From Lachnospiraceae bacterium AM93-12TA (lineage in GTDB: Bacteria > Bacillota > Clostridia > Lachnospirales > Lachnospiraceae): a stretch of 64,000 bases of DNA. A model generated the notes under the pieces. That model saw nothing but the letters and a program-made list of their open reading frames with translations, did no database searches and was not told the DNA's origin. The stretch lies in assembly GCA_027698105.1 (NCBI GenBank), contig JAQERH010000002.1, positions 1-64,000 on the forward strand, read 5' to 3'. The translations under genes were made by a program, and so were the position numbers. Positions 25,693-35,247 of this stretch are shown here, one piece after another; position 1 is the stretch's first letter, and the number at the start of each line of letters is the position of its first letter.

Positions 25693-28600
25693 ATGTATTT
25701 AAAAAGCATTGAAATTCAGGGATTTAAGTCCTTTGCCAACAAGATACTCTTTGAATTCCATAACGGCATTACCGGCATTGTAGGTCCCAATGGAAGCGGA
25801 AAGAGTAATGTAGCGGATGCGGTCCGCTGGGTCCTGGGAGAACAGAGGGTCCGCCAGCTGAGAGGCGGAACCATGCAGGACGTTATTTTCTCAGGGACAG
25901 AAATCCGAAAGCCCCAGGGATTTGCCTATGTGGCCATTACCCTGGATAACTCCGATCATGAGCTTCCCATTGCCTATGATCAGGTGACTGTTTCCAGACG
26001 TCTCTACCGTTCCGGAGAGAGTGAGTATAAGATTAATGGAAGTGCCTGCCGTCTGAAAGACATCAATGAACTGTTTTATGATACGGGAATTGGAAAAGAA
26101 GGCTATTCCATTATCGGGCAGGGTCAGATTGACAAAATTTTAAGCGGACGTCCGGAAGAGCGCAGGGAGCTGTTTGATGAAGCAGCAGGAATTGTTAAAT
26201 TTAAAAAGCGCAAGCTGATTGCCCAGAGAAAGCTGGAGGATGAAGAGCAGAATCTGGTGCGGGTAAAGGATATCCTGTCAGAGCTGGAAAAGCAGGTGGG
26301 ACCTTTAAAGATCCAGTCAGAGGCAGCTAAGGAGTATCTGAAATTAAAGGAGGAACTCAAGGGCAGAGATGCTAATCTGTTTCTTTTAGAACACAGGGCA
26401 CTGCAGCTGCAGCTTGCAGATATGGAACAGAAAACAGCTATCGTAAAGGGAGACTGGGACGGCGCATCCAGGCAGTCGGAAAAGCTGAAACAGGATTTTG
26501 ACCATTTGGAGAAGGAAAGCGCTGCTTCTGAGGAAAAAATCGCCTCTGCCAGGGAGGAACATTCTAAATCTGTCCTGTTAAAGGAGAGCCTGGACGGGCA
26601 GATTGCAGTCCTGCAGGAACAGATTCGCTCCGAGCAACTGAATGAAGAGCACATGAAGGAACGGATTTCCTCCATTGAGCAGGAGCTGCTTGGAAAGGAC
26701 GAGCAGAAAAGCGAGTATGAAAAACAGAGAGAGGAAACCAGAAGGCAGGTATCCCAGGCGGAACAGGAGCTTTCCCAGGCAGGGCAGGCTCTTACGGAGA
26801 CAGAGCAGCAGATTTTAAAGCTCTCTGAAGAATCTGAGACAGCTAAGGACGCTATCATCTCTGCACTGAATGAAAAGGCAAATCTGGCTGCGAAAAGCCA
26901 GAGGTACGAGACCATGCTGGAGCAGGTGGATGTCCGCCGCTCAGAGGTTACACAGAAGCTTCTGCGCTTTAAAAGCGATGAATCTGTGCAGGAAGAGGAG
27001 CTGAAAAAGGAACAGCAGCGTTTCAGCCAGGCAAAACAGGATCTTCAGGCTTTGGAGACCCAGGAAGAGGAAACAGCGGTCCGGCTGACGTGTGCTGAGG
27101 AGGAAAGTGCCTCCCTCGTTAAACAGCTGAACCGAAGCCAGCAGGATTACCATATCAGCCATTCCCGCCTGGAATCTCTGCGGAATCTGGCGGAACGGTA
27201 TGAGGGATATGGCAGCAGCATCCGCCGGGTCATGGAGCAGAAAAACAGAATTCCAGGTATCCATGGCGTAGTGGCGGATTTGATTTCAACCTCAAAAAAA
27301 TATGAAACAGCCATTGAAACCGCCCTGGGCGGCAGTATTCAGAATATTGTCACAGATCGGGAAGAGACAGCGAAGGAGCTCATCGAATATCTGAAAAAAA
27401 ACAGATATGGACGGGCTACCTTCCTTCCCCTTACAGGCATCAGCAGCAGAGGAGGCTTTACCCAGGAGGCTGCGCTGCGGGAACCGGGGATTTTAGGCCT
27501 GGCCAGTGATCTGGTAGAAGTAAAGGATGAATACAGAACTCTGATCCAGTATCTTTTAGGGCGTGTGGTAGTGGCCGACACAATTGATCATGCGATTGCT
27601 CTGGCCAGAAAATTCCGCCATACACTTCGAATCGTCACACTGGAAGGAGAACTTTTAAGCGCAGGCGGATCCATGACAGGAGGATCCTTTAAAAACAGCA
27701 GCAATCTGCTGGGACGCCAGAGAGAGCTTTCTGAGCTTCAGGCTGCCTGCCAGAAGACATTAAGAGAAGTAGAAGAGATTCAGAAATCAATCGCAGCCAA
27801 TGACCGGCTGAAAGCCCAGTGCGCTGAGGAAGCGGCCCGGCTCAGGGAAGCAAAGCAGGCGGTTGTTCTGAGAAAAAATACAGCCCAGCTTAATATGGAA
27901 CGGCTTGAGGGAAAAAAGCAGGAGATTGCAGAAGCTGCGGCTGATCTGGTGATGGAAAACAGAGAACTGGAATTCCAGCTTAGGGAAGTTCGTGAAAATC
28001 GAGCACGCCTGTCCAGAGAAGAACATGAACTTGGGCAGCTTCAAAAAGAGCAGGAGGAACGCTCAGAACAGCTTTCCAGACAGCTGTCTGATTTCCAGCT
28101 AAAGCGGGAGGAAGCGGCCAGACAGCTGTCTGCCGCTCAGCTGTGTACAGCACAAATCCGGCAGCAGGACCGTTTCATTGTAGAAAATTTAAACCGTATC
28201 TTGCAGGAACAGGAAGGCCTGAAAGAGGAGCGGGATCACCTTCTGAACGGCAGCGGCGCAAGTGAAGACGTTATTGCCAAAAAGCAGGAGGAGATCCGGC
28301 AGATCCAGCAGCAGATCCAGAACGAGACTTTCAAAACCCGGGAGCTGGAAGAAACACTGGCTCAGAGTTCCCAGGAGAGAGAGCGTCTGACAGCAAAGCA
28401 GAAGGACTTTTTCCAGAAGCGAGAAGAGCTTTCTGAAGAAATCAGCCGACTGGATAAGGAGCTGTACCGGCTGGAAGGGCAGAAGGAACGGCTGACAGAG
28501 CGGATGGAGGCTCAGGTTTCCTATATGTGGGAGGAGTATGAGCTGACCTATTCCGGAGCACAGTCTCTTCAGGAAGAGGAACCGGGAACTATCCCCGATA

Positions 28601-29280
28601 TCCGTCATGCTATTGAAGGATTGAAGAACAGGATTAAAAATCTTGGAAATGTCAATGTCAATGCGATAGAGGATTACCGGGAGATCTCTGAGCGATATGA
28701 ATTTTTAAAGGATCAGCACGAGGATCTCACCGTTGCCAGGGAAGCTCTTTTTAAAATTATCGAGGAGCTGGATACAGGTATGCGGCTTCAGTTCGAGGAA
28801 AAATTTGCCCTGATCCGTCAGGAATTTGATAAGGTCTTTAAGGAGCTGTTCGGCGGCGGCCACGGCGCCCTGGTTCTCCAGGAGGATGAAGACATTCTGG
28901 AAGCAGGAATTCAGATTATTTCCCAGCCGCCTGGAAAAAAGCTTCAAAATATGATGCAGCTTTCCGGAGGAGAGAAGGCGCTGACCGCGATTGCCCTCCT
29001 CTTTGCCATCCAGAACCTAAAGCCGTCTCCTTTCTGCCTTCTGGATGAGATCGAAGCGGCCTTAGACGATTCCAATGTAGAGCGGTTTGCAAAATATCTT
29101 CACAAGCTGACAAAAAATACGCAGTTTATCGTCATCACCCACCGAAGGGGAACCATGGTTTCATCAGACCGGCTGTATGGTATTACCATGCAGGAAAAGG
29201 GAGTTTCCACTCTCGTTTCAGTAAGTCTTGTGGAAAGCGAGCTGGAAGCCCAGGCAAAGGCGGGAAAGACAAGATTTTAG
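25693..29280 (+). CDS. smc: Chromosome segregation ATPase SMC
   Basis: Condensin ATPase of 1195 residues. Walker A GPNGSGKSN (about 32-39) is near the N-terminus. A long coiled coil follows, interrupted by the hinge (about 510-670, beginning near GIHGVVADLI, with GG SMTGGS-type glycines). The signature motif QLSGGEKALTAIAL lies near 1090 and Walker B PSPFCLLDEIEAALDD after it. It organises and helps segregate the chromosome with ScpA/ScpB, which are not in this window. ftsY follows, the standard rnc-smc-ftsY order. Confidence 0.97.
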   Translation: MYLKSIEIQGFKSFANKILFEFHNGITGIVGPNGSGKSNVADAVRWVLGEQRVRQLRGGTMQDVIFSGTEIRKPQGFAYVAITLDNSDHELPIAYDQVTVSRRLYRSGESEYKINGSACRLKDINELFYDTGIGKEGYSIIGQGQIDKILSGRPEERRELFDEAAGIVKFKKRKLIAQRKLEDEEQNLVRVKDILSELEKQVGPLKIQSEAAKEYLKLKEELKGRDANLFLLEHRALQLQLADMEQKTAIVKGDWDGASRQSEKLKQDFDHLEKESAASEEKIASAREEHSKSVLLKESLDGQIAVLQEQIRSEQLNEEHMKERISSIEQELLGKDEQKSEYEKQREETRRQVSQAEQELSQAGQALTETEQQILKLSEESETAKDAIISALNEKANLAAKSQRYETMLEQVDVRRSEVTQKLLRFKSDESVQEEELKKEQQRFSQAKQDLQALETQEEETAVRLTCAEEESASLVKQLNRSQQDYHISHSRLESLRNLAERYEGYGSSIRRVMEQKNRIPGIHGVVADLISTSKKYETAIETALGGSIQNIVTDREETAKELIEYLKKNRYGRATFLPLTGISSRGGFTQEAALREPGILGLASDLVEVKDEYRTLIQYLLGRVVVADTIDHAIALARKFRHTLRIVTLEGELLSAGGSMTGGSFKNSSNLLGRQRELSELQAACQKTLREVEEIQKSIAANDRLKAQCAEEAARLREAKQAVVLRKNTAQLNMERLEGKKQEIAEAAADLVMENRELEFQLREVRENRARLSREEHELGQLQKEQEERSEQLSRQLSDFQLKREEAARQLSAAQLCTAQIRQQDRFIVENLNRILQEQEGLKEERDHLLNGSGASEDVIAKKQEEIRQIQQQIQNETFKTRELEETLAQSSQERERLTAKQKDFFQKREELSEEISRLDKELYRLEGQKERLTERMEAQVSYMWEEYELTYSGAQSLQEEEPGTIPDIRHAIEGLKNRIKNLGNVNVNAIEDYREISERYEFLKDQHEDLTVAREALFKIIEELDTGMRLQFEEKFALIRQEFDKVFKELFGGGHGALVLQEDEDILEAGIQIISQPPGKKLQNMMQLSGGEKALTAIALLFAIQNLKPSPFCLLDEIEAALDDSNVERFAKYLHKLTKNTQFIVITHRRGTMVSSDRLYGITMQEKGVSTLVSVSLVESELEAQAKAGKTRF

Positions 29281-29308
29281 ATAAAAATATAATAGAGGAG
29301 GAACATGA

Positions 29309-30247
29309 ATGAGCGGAGGGAAAAAGGGATTTTTCGGACGCCTGGTAGAAGGGCTGACGAAAACAAGAAATTCAATTGTAGCTGGAATTGATTCTATTTT
29401 CAGCGGATTTTCAGCTATTGACGACGATTTCTATGAGGAAATTGAGGAGACTCTGATTATGGGGGATCTGGGAATCCAGACAACCATGGCGATTATGGAG
29501 GATCTCCGTCAGAAGGTGAAGGAACAGCATATCAAGGAGCCTGCTGAGTGTAAAGAGCTGCTGATTGAAAGTATTCGTTCCCAGATGGATCTGGGGGAGA
29601 ATGCCTATGAATTTGAAAAAAGAAAGTCTGTAGTTCTCGTCATTGGAGTGAATGGAGTAGGTAAAACCACCTCAGTTGGAAAACTGGCAGGCCAGCTGAA
29701 AGATCAGGGAAAGAAGGTTATCTTAGCGGCAGCTGACACTTTCCGTGCGGCAGCTATCGAGCAGCTGACAGAATGGTCCAACCGGGCGGGTGTGGAGCTG
29801 ATTGCCCAGCAGGAAGGCTCTGATCCGGCTGCTGTTATCTACGATGCTGTCGCGGCTGCCAAGTCAAGGCACGCAGATATCCTGATCTGTGATACGGCGG
29901 GACGCCTTCATAATAAAAAGAATCTAATGGAGGAGTTAAAAAAGATCAACCGGATCATTGACAAGGAATATCCGGATGCCTACCGGGAAACTCTGGTGGT
30001 CTTAGACGGAACGACTGGGCAGAATGCCCTGGCTCAGGCCAAGCAGTTTATGGAAGCAGCTGATATTACAGGAATTATTCTGACAAAGCTGGATGGAACT
30101 GCCAAGGGAGGAATCGCTGTAGCGATTCAGTCAGAACTGGGTATTCCAGTAAAATATATTGGAATTGGAGAAAAAATCGAGGATCTTCAGAAATTTAATG
30201 CAAATGATTTTGTAAACGCCCTGTTTGAAAAGCCGGCAGACAAGTAA
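29309..30247 (+). CDS. ftsY: Signal recognition particle receptor FtsY
   Basis: SRP GTPase receptor, 312 residues, NG domain only with a short N-terminus. [15 protein letters not shown] is the P-loop, [13 protein letters not shown] the insertion box, [15 protein letters not shown]3, and [11 protein letters not shown]4. It partners with Ffh, encoded at 43.5 kb, to target membrane proteins. AGAGGAGGA lies before the ATG. Confidence 0.96.
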   Translation: MSGGKKGFFGRLVEGLTKTRNSIVAGIDSIFSGFSAIDDDFYEEIEETLIMGDLGIQTTMAIMEDLRQKVKEQHIKEPAECKELLIESIRSQMDLGENAYEFEKRKSVVLVIGVNGVGKTTSVGKLAGQLKDQGKKVILAAADTFRAAAIEQLTEWSNRAGVELIAQQEGSDPAAVIYDAVAAAKSRHADILICDTAGRLHNKKNLMEELKKINRIIDKEYPDAYRETLVVLDGTTGQNALAQAKQFMEAADITGIILTKLDGTAKGGIAVAIQSELGIPVKYIGIGEKIEDLQKFNANDFVNALFEKPADK

Positions 30248-30273
30248 AAAAGCAGAAGAGGAGAAGGAATACC

Positions 30274-31515
30274 ATGTGCGAGAATGAGAAGAAGCTGACA
30301 CTGGAAAAATTTGAGGAAGCCACTGAGGTGGTAGGAAAAGTGATCTCGGAGACAAAACTGGTCTACAGTGAACACTTTTCCAACATGACAGGAAATAAGG
30401 TATATTTTAAACCGGAAAATATGCAGTACACAGGTGCTTATAAAGTAAGAGGCGCTTACTATAAGATCAGCACTCTGTCAGAGGAGGAGAAGCAGAAGGG
30501 ACTGATCACTGCTTCTGCTGGAAACCATGCCCAGGGAGTTGCCTATGCAGCCAAACTGGCAGGCATCAAGGCTACGATTGTCATGCCTACCTCCACCCCT
30601 TTAATGAAAGTCAACCGTACCAGAGGCTATGGAGCTGAGGTAGTACTGGAGGGAGATGTGTTTGATCAGGCTTTAGCCCATGCCTATCAGCTGGCAGATG
30701 AGCACGGCTACACCTTTGTCCATCCTTTTAACGACCTGGATGTAGCGACAGGGCAGGGAACGATTGCTATGGAGATTATCAAAGAACTGCCGACTGTAGA
30801 CTATATTTTAGTTCCTATTGGAGGAGGCGGCCTTTGTACCGGCGTATCTACTCTGGCCAAGCTCTTAAATCCTAAAATCAAAGTAATCGGAGTGGAGCCG
30901 GCTGGCGCAAACTGCATGCAGGAATCCTTAAAGGCAGGTAAGGTAGTGGCCCTTCCGGGTGTCAATACGATTGCAGACGGAACCGCGGTTCAGAGACCAG
31001 GTGATCTTCTGTTCCCATACATTCAGGAAAATGTAGACAAGATTATTACCATTGATGATGCCGAACTGATCGTAGCCTTTCTGGATATGGTGGAAAACCA
31101 CAAGATGGTTGTAGAAAACTCCGGTCTTCTGACAGTAGCCGCTTTAAAGCATCTGGATGTAAAAAAGAAAAAAATTGTGTCGATTTTAAGCGGCGGAAAC
31201 ATGGATGTAATTACAATGGCTTCCATTGTCCAGCACGGACTCATTCAGAGAGACCGTGTATTTACTGTTTCTGTGCTGCTTCCTGACAAACCAGGAGAGC
31301 TGGCAAAGGTTTCCTCCCTTTTAGCAGAACAGCACGGCAATGTCATTAAGCTGGAGCACAACCAGTTTGTCAGCATCAACCGAAACGCTGCAGTGGAACT
31401 GAGGATCACACTGGAGGCGTTCGGAACAGATCACAAAAATACGATTGTAGCTGCATTAAGTGATGCGGGATATCGTCCAAAGCTTGTAAAGTCAAAAAGC
31501 GTCTATGAAATGTAG
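30274..31515 (+). CDS. ilvA: Threonine ammonia-lyase with C-terminal ACT domain
   Basis: PLP enzyme that deaminates threonine (or serine) to 2-oxobutyrate and ammonia. The 413-residue product has the PLP lysine Lys57 in GAYKVRGAYYKI, the serine/glycine motif SAGNHAQGVAYAA and the phosphate-cup glycines IGGGGL. A single ACT-like regulatory domain spans about 330-405 (VSVLLPDKPGELAKVS). Single-ACT proteins of this length include both the biosynthetic and the catabolic (TdcB-like) type, so the physiological role is open. GAGGAGAAGG precedes the ATG. Confidence 0.9.
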   Translation: MCENEKKLTLEKFEEATEVVGKVISETKLVYSEHFSNMTGNKVYFKPENMQYTGAYKVRGAYYKISTLSEEEKQKGLITASAGNHAQGVAYAAKLAGIKATIVMPTSTPLMKVNRTRGYGAEVVLEGDVFDQALAHAYQLADEHGYTFVHPFNDLDVATGQGTIAMEIIKELPTVDYILVPIGGGGLCTGVSTLAKLLNPKIKVIGVEPAGANCMQESLKAGKVVALPGVNTIADGTAVQRPGDLLFPYIQENVDKIITIDDAELIVAFLDMVENHKMVVENSGLLTVAALKHLDVKKKKIVSILSGGNMDVITMASIVQHGLIQRDRVFTVSVLLPDKPGELAKVSSLLAEQHGNVIKLEHNQFVSINRNAAVELRITLEAFGTDHKNTIVAALSDAGYRPKLVKSKSVYEM

Positions 31516-31541
31516 CAGCAGACGGGGGAGCTGTTAAAGCG

Positions 31542-32798
31542 ATGTATCAGTTAAGTAAAAATACTCCGCTTGGTAAAAATATCTGGTTTTTTATCAAGTG
31601 GAGCGCTGTTTCCATTCTTATTGGCCTTTCTACCGGCTTGATAGGTACAATATTTGGCCACCTTGTCCTGGGAGCTGGATCCTATTTCAGCAGACACCAC
31701 TGGACACTGTTTCTTCTGCCTGTATCAGGCCTTATGATTTTGTGGCTTTATCATCTGCTGAAAGAAGACAAAAACAGGGGAACTAATATGGTCATTGAAT
31801 CGATTTACACAGATTCTGATATTTCCCCAAAGACAGCTCCTGCGATCTTCCTGGGAACGCTTCTCACCCATGTGTGCGGCGGCTCTGCAGGACGGGAAGG
31901 AGCTGCCCTGCAGATGGGGGGAAGCATTGGAAACCACATTGGACGCCTGATGCGGCTGGATGACAAGGATAAAAAGATTGCTGTCATGTGCGGAATGAGC
32001 GGAGCCTTTGCCGCTCTCTTCGGAACTCCGATGGCTGCGGCTCTGTTTTCCATGGAAGTTGTGACCATTGGCGTTATGTATTACGCAGCTCTTGTGCCCT
32101 GTGTATTTTCTGCTTTTATCGGAGCAGCGGTTTCCAGAAATCTGGGGCTTCATCCAGAGGCATTTGTGATCGGACCTGTTCCTGGTTTCAGCCTGAAAGG
32201 GGCGCTGGTTATAATCGTGTTAGGTATCTTATGCGCGCTGGTTTCAGAGCTGTTCTGCATTGCCCTTCACCAAACCGGAAAAATATACCAGCGATATGTT
32301 CCCTCTCCGGGAAAGCGGATCGCAGTCGGCGCTGTCCTGGTTATCGGGCTGACTCTGCTGGAAGGCTCCTTTGACTATAATGGAAGCGGTATTCAGCTGA
32401 TTGAACGGTGCTTTGAGGGGGATGTCCGGTACGAAGCCTTTCTATGGAAAATCCTGTTTACGGCAGTGACACTGGAAGCTGGCTTTAAAGGAGGAGAGAT
32501 TGTGCCGACTTTCTGTATCGGCGCTGTCTTTGGCTGCAGTTTTGCCATGGTAACAGGACAGCCATTTGGCCTGATGACAGCCTGCGGTATGCTGGCTTTG
32601 TTTGCAGGAGTTACAAACTGTCCTATTTCCACTCTGCTGATTGGCTTTGAAATGTTCGGATACGAGGCAATGCCATACTTTGTTCTGGTCATTGCCGTCA
32701 GCTTTACGCTTTCTGGATATTACAGCCTTTACTCCAGTCAAAAATTTATCTATTCCAAGACAAAAACAGAATATATCAATAGAAAAATGGGAGAGTAG
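31542..32798 (+). CDS. CLC-family anion channel/antiporter
   Basis: Polytopic membrane protein of 418 residues from the CLC family. GGSAGREGAALQMGG contains the gating glutamate motif (GREG), and KGGEIVPTFCIGA stands in the place of the GxFxP motif. The first selectivity motif, usually GSGIP, is replaced by RGTNMV. The divergence and short length fit the fluoride-exporting CLC-F branch better than chloride antiporters; this is inference. No fluoride riboswitch is seen upstream. It begins 26 nt after ilvA with GGGGGAG as the RBS, so it is probably co-transcribed with it. Confidence 0.85.
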   Translation: MYQLSKNTPLGKNIWFFIKWSAVSILIGLSTGLIGTIFGHLVLGAGSYFSRHHWTLFLLPVSGLMILWLYHLLKEDKNRGTNMVIESIYTDSDISPKTAPAIFLGTLLTHVCGGSAGREGAALQMGGSIGNHIGRLMRLDDKDKKIAVMCGMSGAFAALFGTPMAAALFSMEVVTIGVMYYAALVPCVFSAFIGAAVSRNLGLHPEAFVIGPVPGFSLKGALVIIVLGILCALVSELFCIALHQTGKIYQRYVPSPGKRIAVGAVLVIGLTLLEGSFDYNGSGIQLIERCFEGDVRYEAFLWKILFTAVTLEAGFKGGEIVPTFCIGAVFGCSFAMVTGQPFGLMTACGMLALFAGVTNCPISTLLIGFEMFGYEAMPYFVLVIAVSFTLSGYYSLYSSQKFIYSKTKTEYINRKMGE

Positions 32799-32810
32799 GA
32801 GGAAAACTGG

Positions 32811-34145
32811 ATGAAAACATTGATTCGGAACGTAACGGTGCTTACTATGGATGAAAAAAACACAGTCTTTCAAAATGGCTGTGTTCTGGTTGATGAAGAC
32901 AAAATTGTAAAAGCAGGAGAGGAGTCTGATCTGCAGGCAGATATCCAGGCCTTTGACGCCTCCCAGATAATCGACGGACACGGAGGAATTCTGCTTCCAG
33001 GCATGATCAACACCCACTGCCACGTCTCTATGATGCCCTTCCGGACATTGGGAGATGACTGTGCCGACCGCCTGAGACGTTTTCTTTTTCCTCTGGAAAA
33101 TGATGCCATGACCAGAAAGCTGGTCCGCCTGGCTGCCAGATATGGAATCTGCGAAATGCTGTTGGCTGGAGTTACCTCCTTTGTGGATATGTACTACTTT
33201 GAGGATCAGGTGGCTGAGGCATGCGAGGAACTGGGAATCCGGGGCTGGCTGGGAGAAACGGTAATCGGGCAGAAAACCTGCGACAGCGAGGAGCCTTATG
33301 GCGGCCTATCTTATGCTGAAAGTTTTATTAAGCAGTGGAAGGGCAGCAGTCTGGTAAAACCTTCTGCGGCTCCTCATGCCACCTACAGCAACAGCCCCCA
33401 AATGCTGCGAAAAGTTTACGAACTGGCCTGTGAGCATGATACCCTGTTTACTCTTCATGCCAGTGAAATGGATTTTGAGCTGGAGCAGTTCCGCCGTGAA
33501 AAGAATATGACTCCATCTGAATTTTTACAGGATCTGGGTGTGCTGAGCAATAGGACTCTACTGGCACACTGCGTATATATGACGGATCATGACATGGATC
33601 TGCTGGCAGAGACAGGAACCTCGGTAGCCCACTGCATCGGCTCCAATACAAAGGGCGGCAGAGGTGTCGCTCCTGTCCCCGCTATGCAGAGCAGACAGAT
33701 TCCCGTAGGATTTGGAACAGATGGAGCCTCCTCTGGAAATACACTGGATTTATTTACCTTATTTAAGCTGTTTGCCGATTTTCAGAAGACAGCTTATCAT
33801 GACAGAAGTCTGTTCCCGGCTGAAGATATTGTAAGAATCGGAACCATGGGAGGAGCCAGAGCTGTCAGGGCAGAAAAGGAACTGGGATCCATCGAGGCTG
33901 GAAAGAAGGCAGATTTAGTTATTGTAGAGACTGATTCTGTCAATATGTTCCCCTGCTACAACCCATATTCTGCTCTGGTCTACTCGGCTAATGCCTCCAA
34001 TGTGGATACTGTCATGGTAAACGGACAGTTGCTGGTAAGAGGAAAGCAGCTGGTAAAAGCTGACCTGGCAAAGATCCGGGAAGAACTTCGCCAGGAGATG
34101 GGGCCTTTTATGGAGGCGGCCAGACAGTATGGAGATATGCTGTAG
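32811..34145 (+). CDS. mtaD: Amidohydrolase, MtaD/SAH deaminase-type
   Basis: Metal-dependent amidohydrolase of 444 residues, similar to 5'-methylthioadenosine/S-adenosylhomocysteine deaminases. Metal ligands are visible in NTHCHVSMMPFRT (HxH), LHASEMDF, LLAHCVYM and GFGTDGASSGN (Asp). The TRZ/ATZ-type motif GMINTHCH follows the early beta domain. The exact substrate (MTA, SAH or another aminopurine) cannot be fixed from motifs. It begins 13 nt after the CLC gene with AGGAGG. A convergent PfkB kinase gene ends 2 nt after its stop. Confidence 0.8.
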   Translation: MKTLIRNVTVLTMDEKNTVFQNGCVLVDEDKIVKAGEESDLQADIQAFDASQIIDGHGGILLPGMINTHCHVSMMPFRTLGDDCADRLRRFLFPLENDAMTRKLVRLAARYGICEMLLAGVTSFVDMYYFEDQVAEACEELGIRGWLGETVIGQKTCDSEEPYGGLSYAESFIKQWKGSSLVKPSAAPHATYSNSPQMLRKVYELACEHDTLFTLHASEMDFELEQFRREKNMTPSEFLQDLGVLSNRTLLAHCVYMTDHDMDLLAETGTSVAHCIGSNTKGGRGVAPVPAMQSRQIPVGFGTDGASSGNTLDLFTLFKLFADFQKTAYHDRSLFPAEDIVRIGTMGGARAVRAEKELGSIEAGKKADLVIVETDSVNMFPCYNPYSALVYSANASNVDTVMVNGQLLVRGKQLVKADLAKIREELRQEMGPFMEAARQYGDML

Positions 34146-34146
34146 G

Positions 34147-35067
34147 CTAAAAAATAATATTTGAGAATTCTTCTTCAGAGAGGGAGGCTCCTTTTACACT
34201 GACCACCGCGGCAGAAATCCGGCTGGCAGCCAAAAGGGCCTCTCTCATACTATATCCAAGACTCAGGCAGGCCATGACCGTTCCAATATGGGAATCACCT
34301 GCTCCCACTGTATCGGTTACCATGGTCGGATAAGCAGGCACATAGTAGAAATCTTTGTTCTGTTCCAGACAGCAGGCCCCGTCTTTTCCTAAGGTAATAA
34401 TGACTGTATTACCTGTCTTCTGAAAGAGAGCCTCTGCGGCTTCTCTGGCAGTTCTGCACCCGGAAAGAGCACAGGCTTCTGCCTGATTGATGTGAAGAAC
34501 CGGGTGAAGAGCAAAGAGACGGCTGGTCTTTTCCTGTCCTATCAGAATTCCTCTGGGACCGGGCGCATAAAAAATCTGCTGTTCCCTGTGATCCTCCAGA
34601 TATCCGATCAGTTCGCTGCCCGTAGGCTCCTCTATCTCCAGTCCGCATATATAGGTCATGTCAAATGTTTCTTTTTCAAAAGGCTCCATCCAGCTTCTGC
34701 AGAAGGTGTATTCCGCTCCGTGGAGTGACATAAAGGTTCTCTCCCCTCCCTTTTCCACCAGGCAGTAGCAGCATCCATTTTCCCGGTCAGGAACATCGAC
34801 CAGCACAGGAATTCCTTTCCTGTTCAGCTCTTTTCTGACATAATCTCCATAAACCCCGGTTCCCACAGGTGAAATAAAGGTATGAGACGCTCCAAACAGA
34901 CGCACGATATTCGCTGCATTGTAGGCACATCCTCCCAGAGCCATAGACTGGCTGAAGGGATGGATATCTTCTTCTGTTTTAGGCAGATGATCTATATTGA
35001 TGATAATGTCCACGCAGGTAGAGCCGATAATTAAAATTTTTTTAGAATTTTCATGTTTGTTGTTCAT
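34147..35067 (-). CDS. PfkB-family carbohydrate/nucleoside kinase
   Basis: Ribokinase-like kinase of 306 residues on the minus strand. IIGSTCVDIIINIDHLP is the N-terminal PfkB region, GGCAYNAANIVRLFG the sugar-binding glycines, and TDTVGAGDSHIG the C-terminal signature with the catalytic Asp. Start ATG 35067 is chosen for GAGG nine bases upstream; GTG 35082 would add five residues. Substrate is unknown; the neighbouring aminopurine deaminase hints at a nucleoside, weakly. Its 3' end abuts the convergent deaminase gene. Confidence 0.85.
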   Translation of the reverse strand: MNNKHENSKKILIIGSTCVDIIINIDHLPKTEEDIHPFSQSMALGGCAYNAANIVRLFGASHTFISPVGTGVYGDYVRKELNRKGIPVLVDVPDRENGCCYCLVEKGGERTFMSLHGAEYTFCRSWMEPFEKETFDMTYICGLEIEEPTGSELIGYLEDHREQQIFYAPGPRGILIGQEKTSRLFALHPVLHINQAEACALSGCRTAREAAEALFQKTGNTVIITLGKDGACCLEQNKDFYYVPAYPTMVTDTVGAGDSHIGTVMACLSLGYSMREALLAASRISAAVVSVKGASLSEEEFSNIIF

Positions 35068-35112
35068 GTTATTGTTCCTCACGTCAGCAGAAAATTAACG
35101 TGAATTTCGCTG

Positions 35113-35131
35113 AGCAGGTTTTGTGCCTGCT
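35113..35131 (-). promoter_or_regulatory. Leader inverted repeat of the PfkB gene
   Basis: AGCAGG (35113-35118) and CCTGCT (35126-35131) lie between the predicted minus-strand promoter and the kinase start, so the transcript could form a 6-bp hairpin. Operator or leader function is speculative. Confidence 0.35.
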
Positions 35132-35170
35132 GTATGCAAAATTTACGCCAGTAGAAAAAATGCTGCTTTT

Positions 35171-35199
35171 ATAGTATACTAAAAAACAAGAATATTCAA
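35171..35199 (-). promoter_or_regulatory. Minus-strand promoter of the PfkB gene
   Basis: Reading the minus strand: TTGAAT (35199-35194), 17-nt spacer, TACTAT (35176-35171). The -10 sits inside the palindrome TAGTATACTA (35172-35181), whose plus-strand reading TATACT could serve the divergent M20 gene, although no good plus-strand -35 is present. Confidence 0.6.
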
Positions 35200-35247
35200 A
35201 TAGTTTCAGCATTGATCAACAACTGTTTTTGAAAGGAGGAGGCAGAA

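Noticed and set aside
26124..26915. Long minus-strand open frame inside smc
   Set aside because: Ser-rich antisense shadow of the coiled-coil codons; no SD and fully inside a conserved gene.
31516..31541. Fluoride riboswitch before the CLC gene
   Set aside because: The intergenic space is only 26 nt and holds just an SD.
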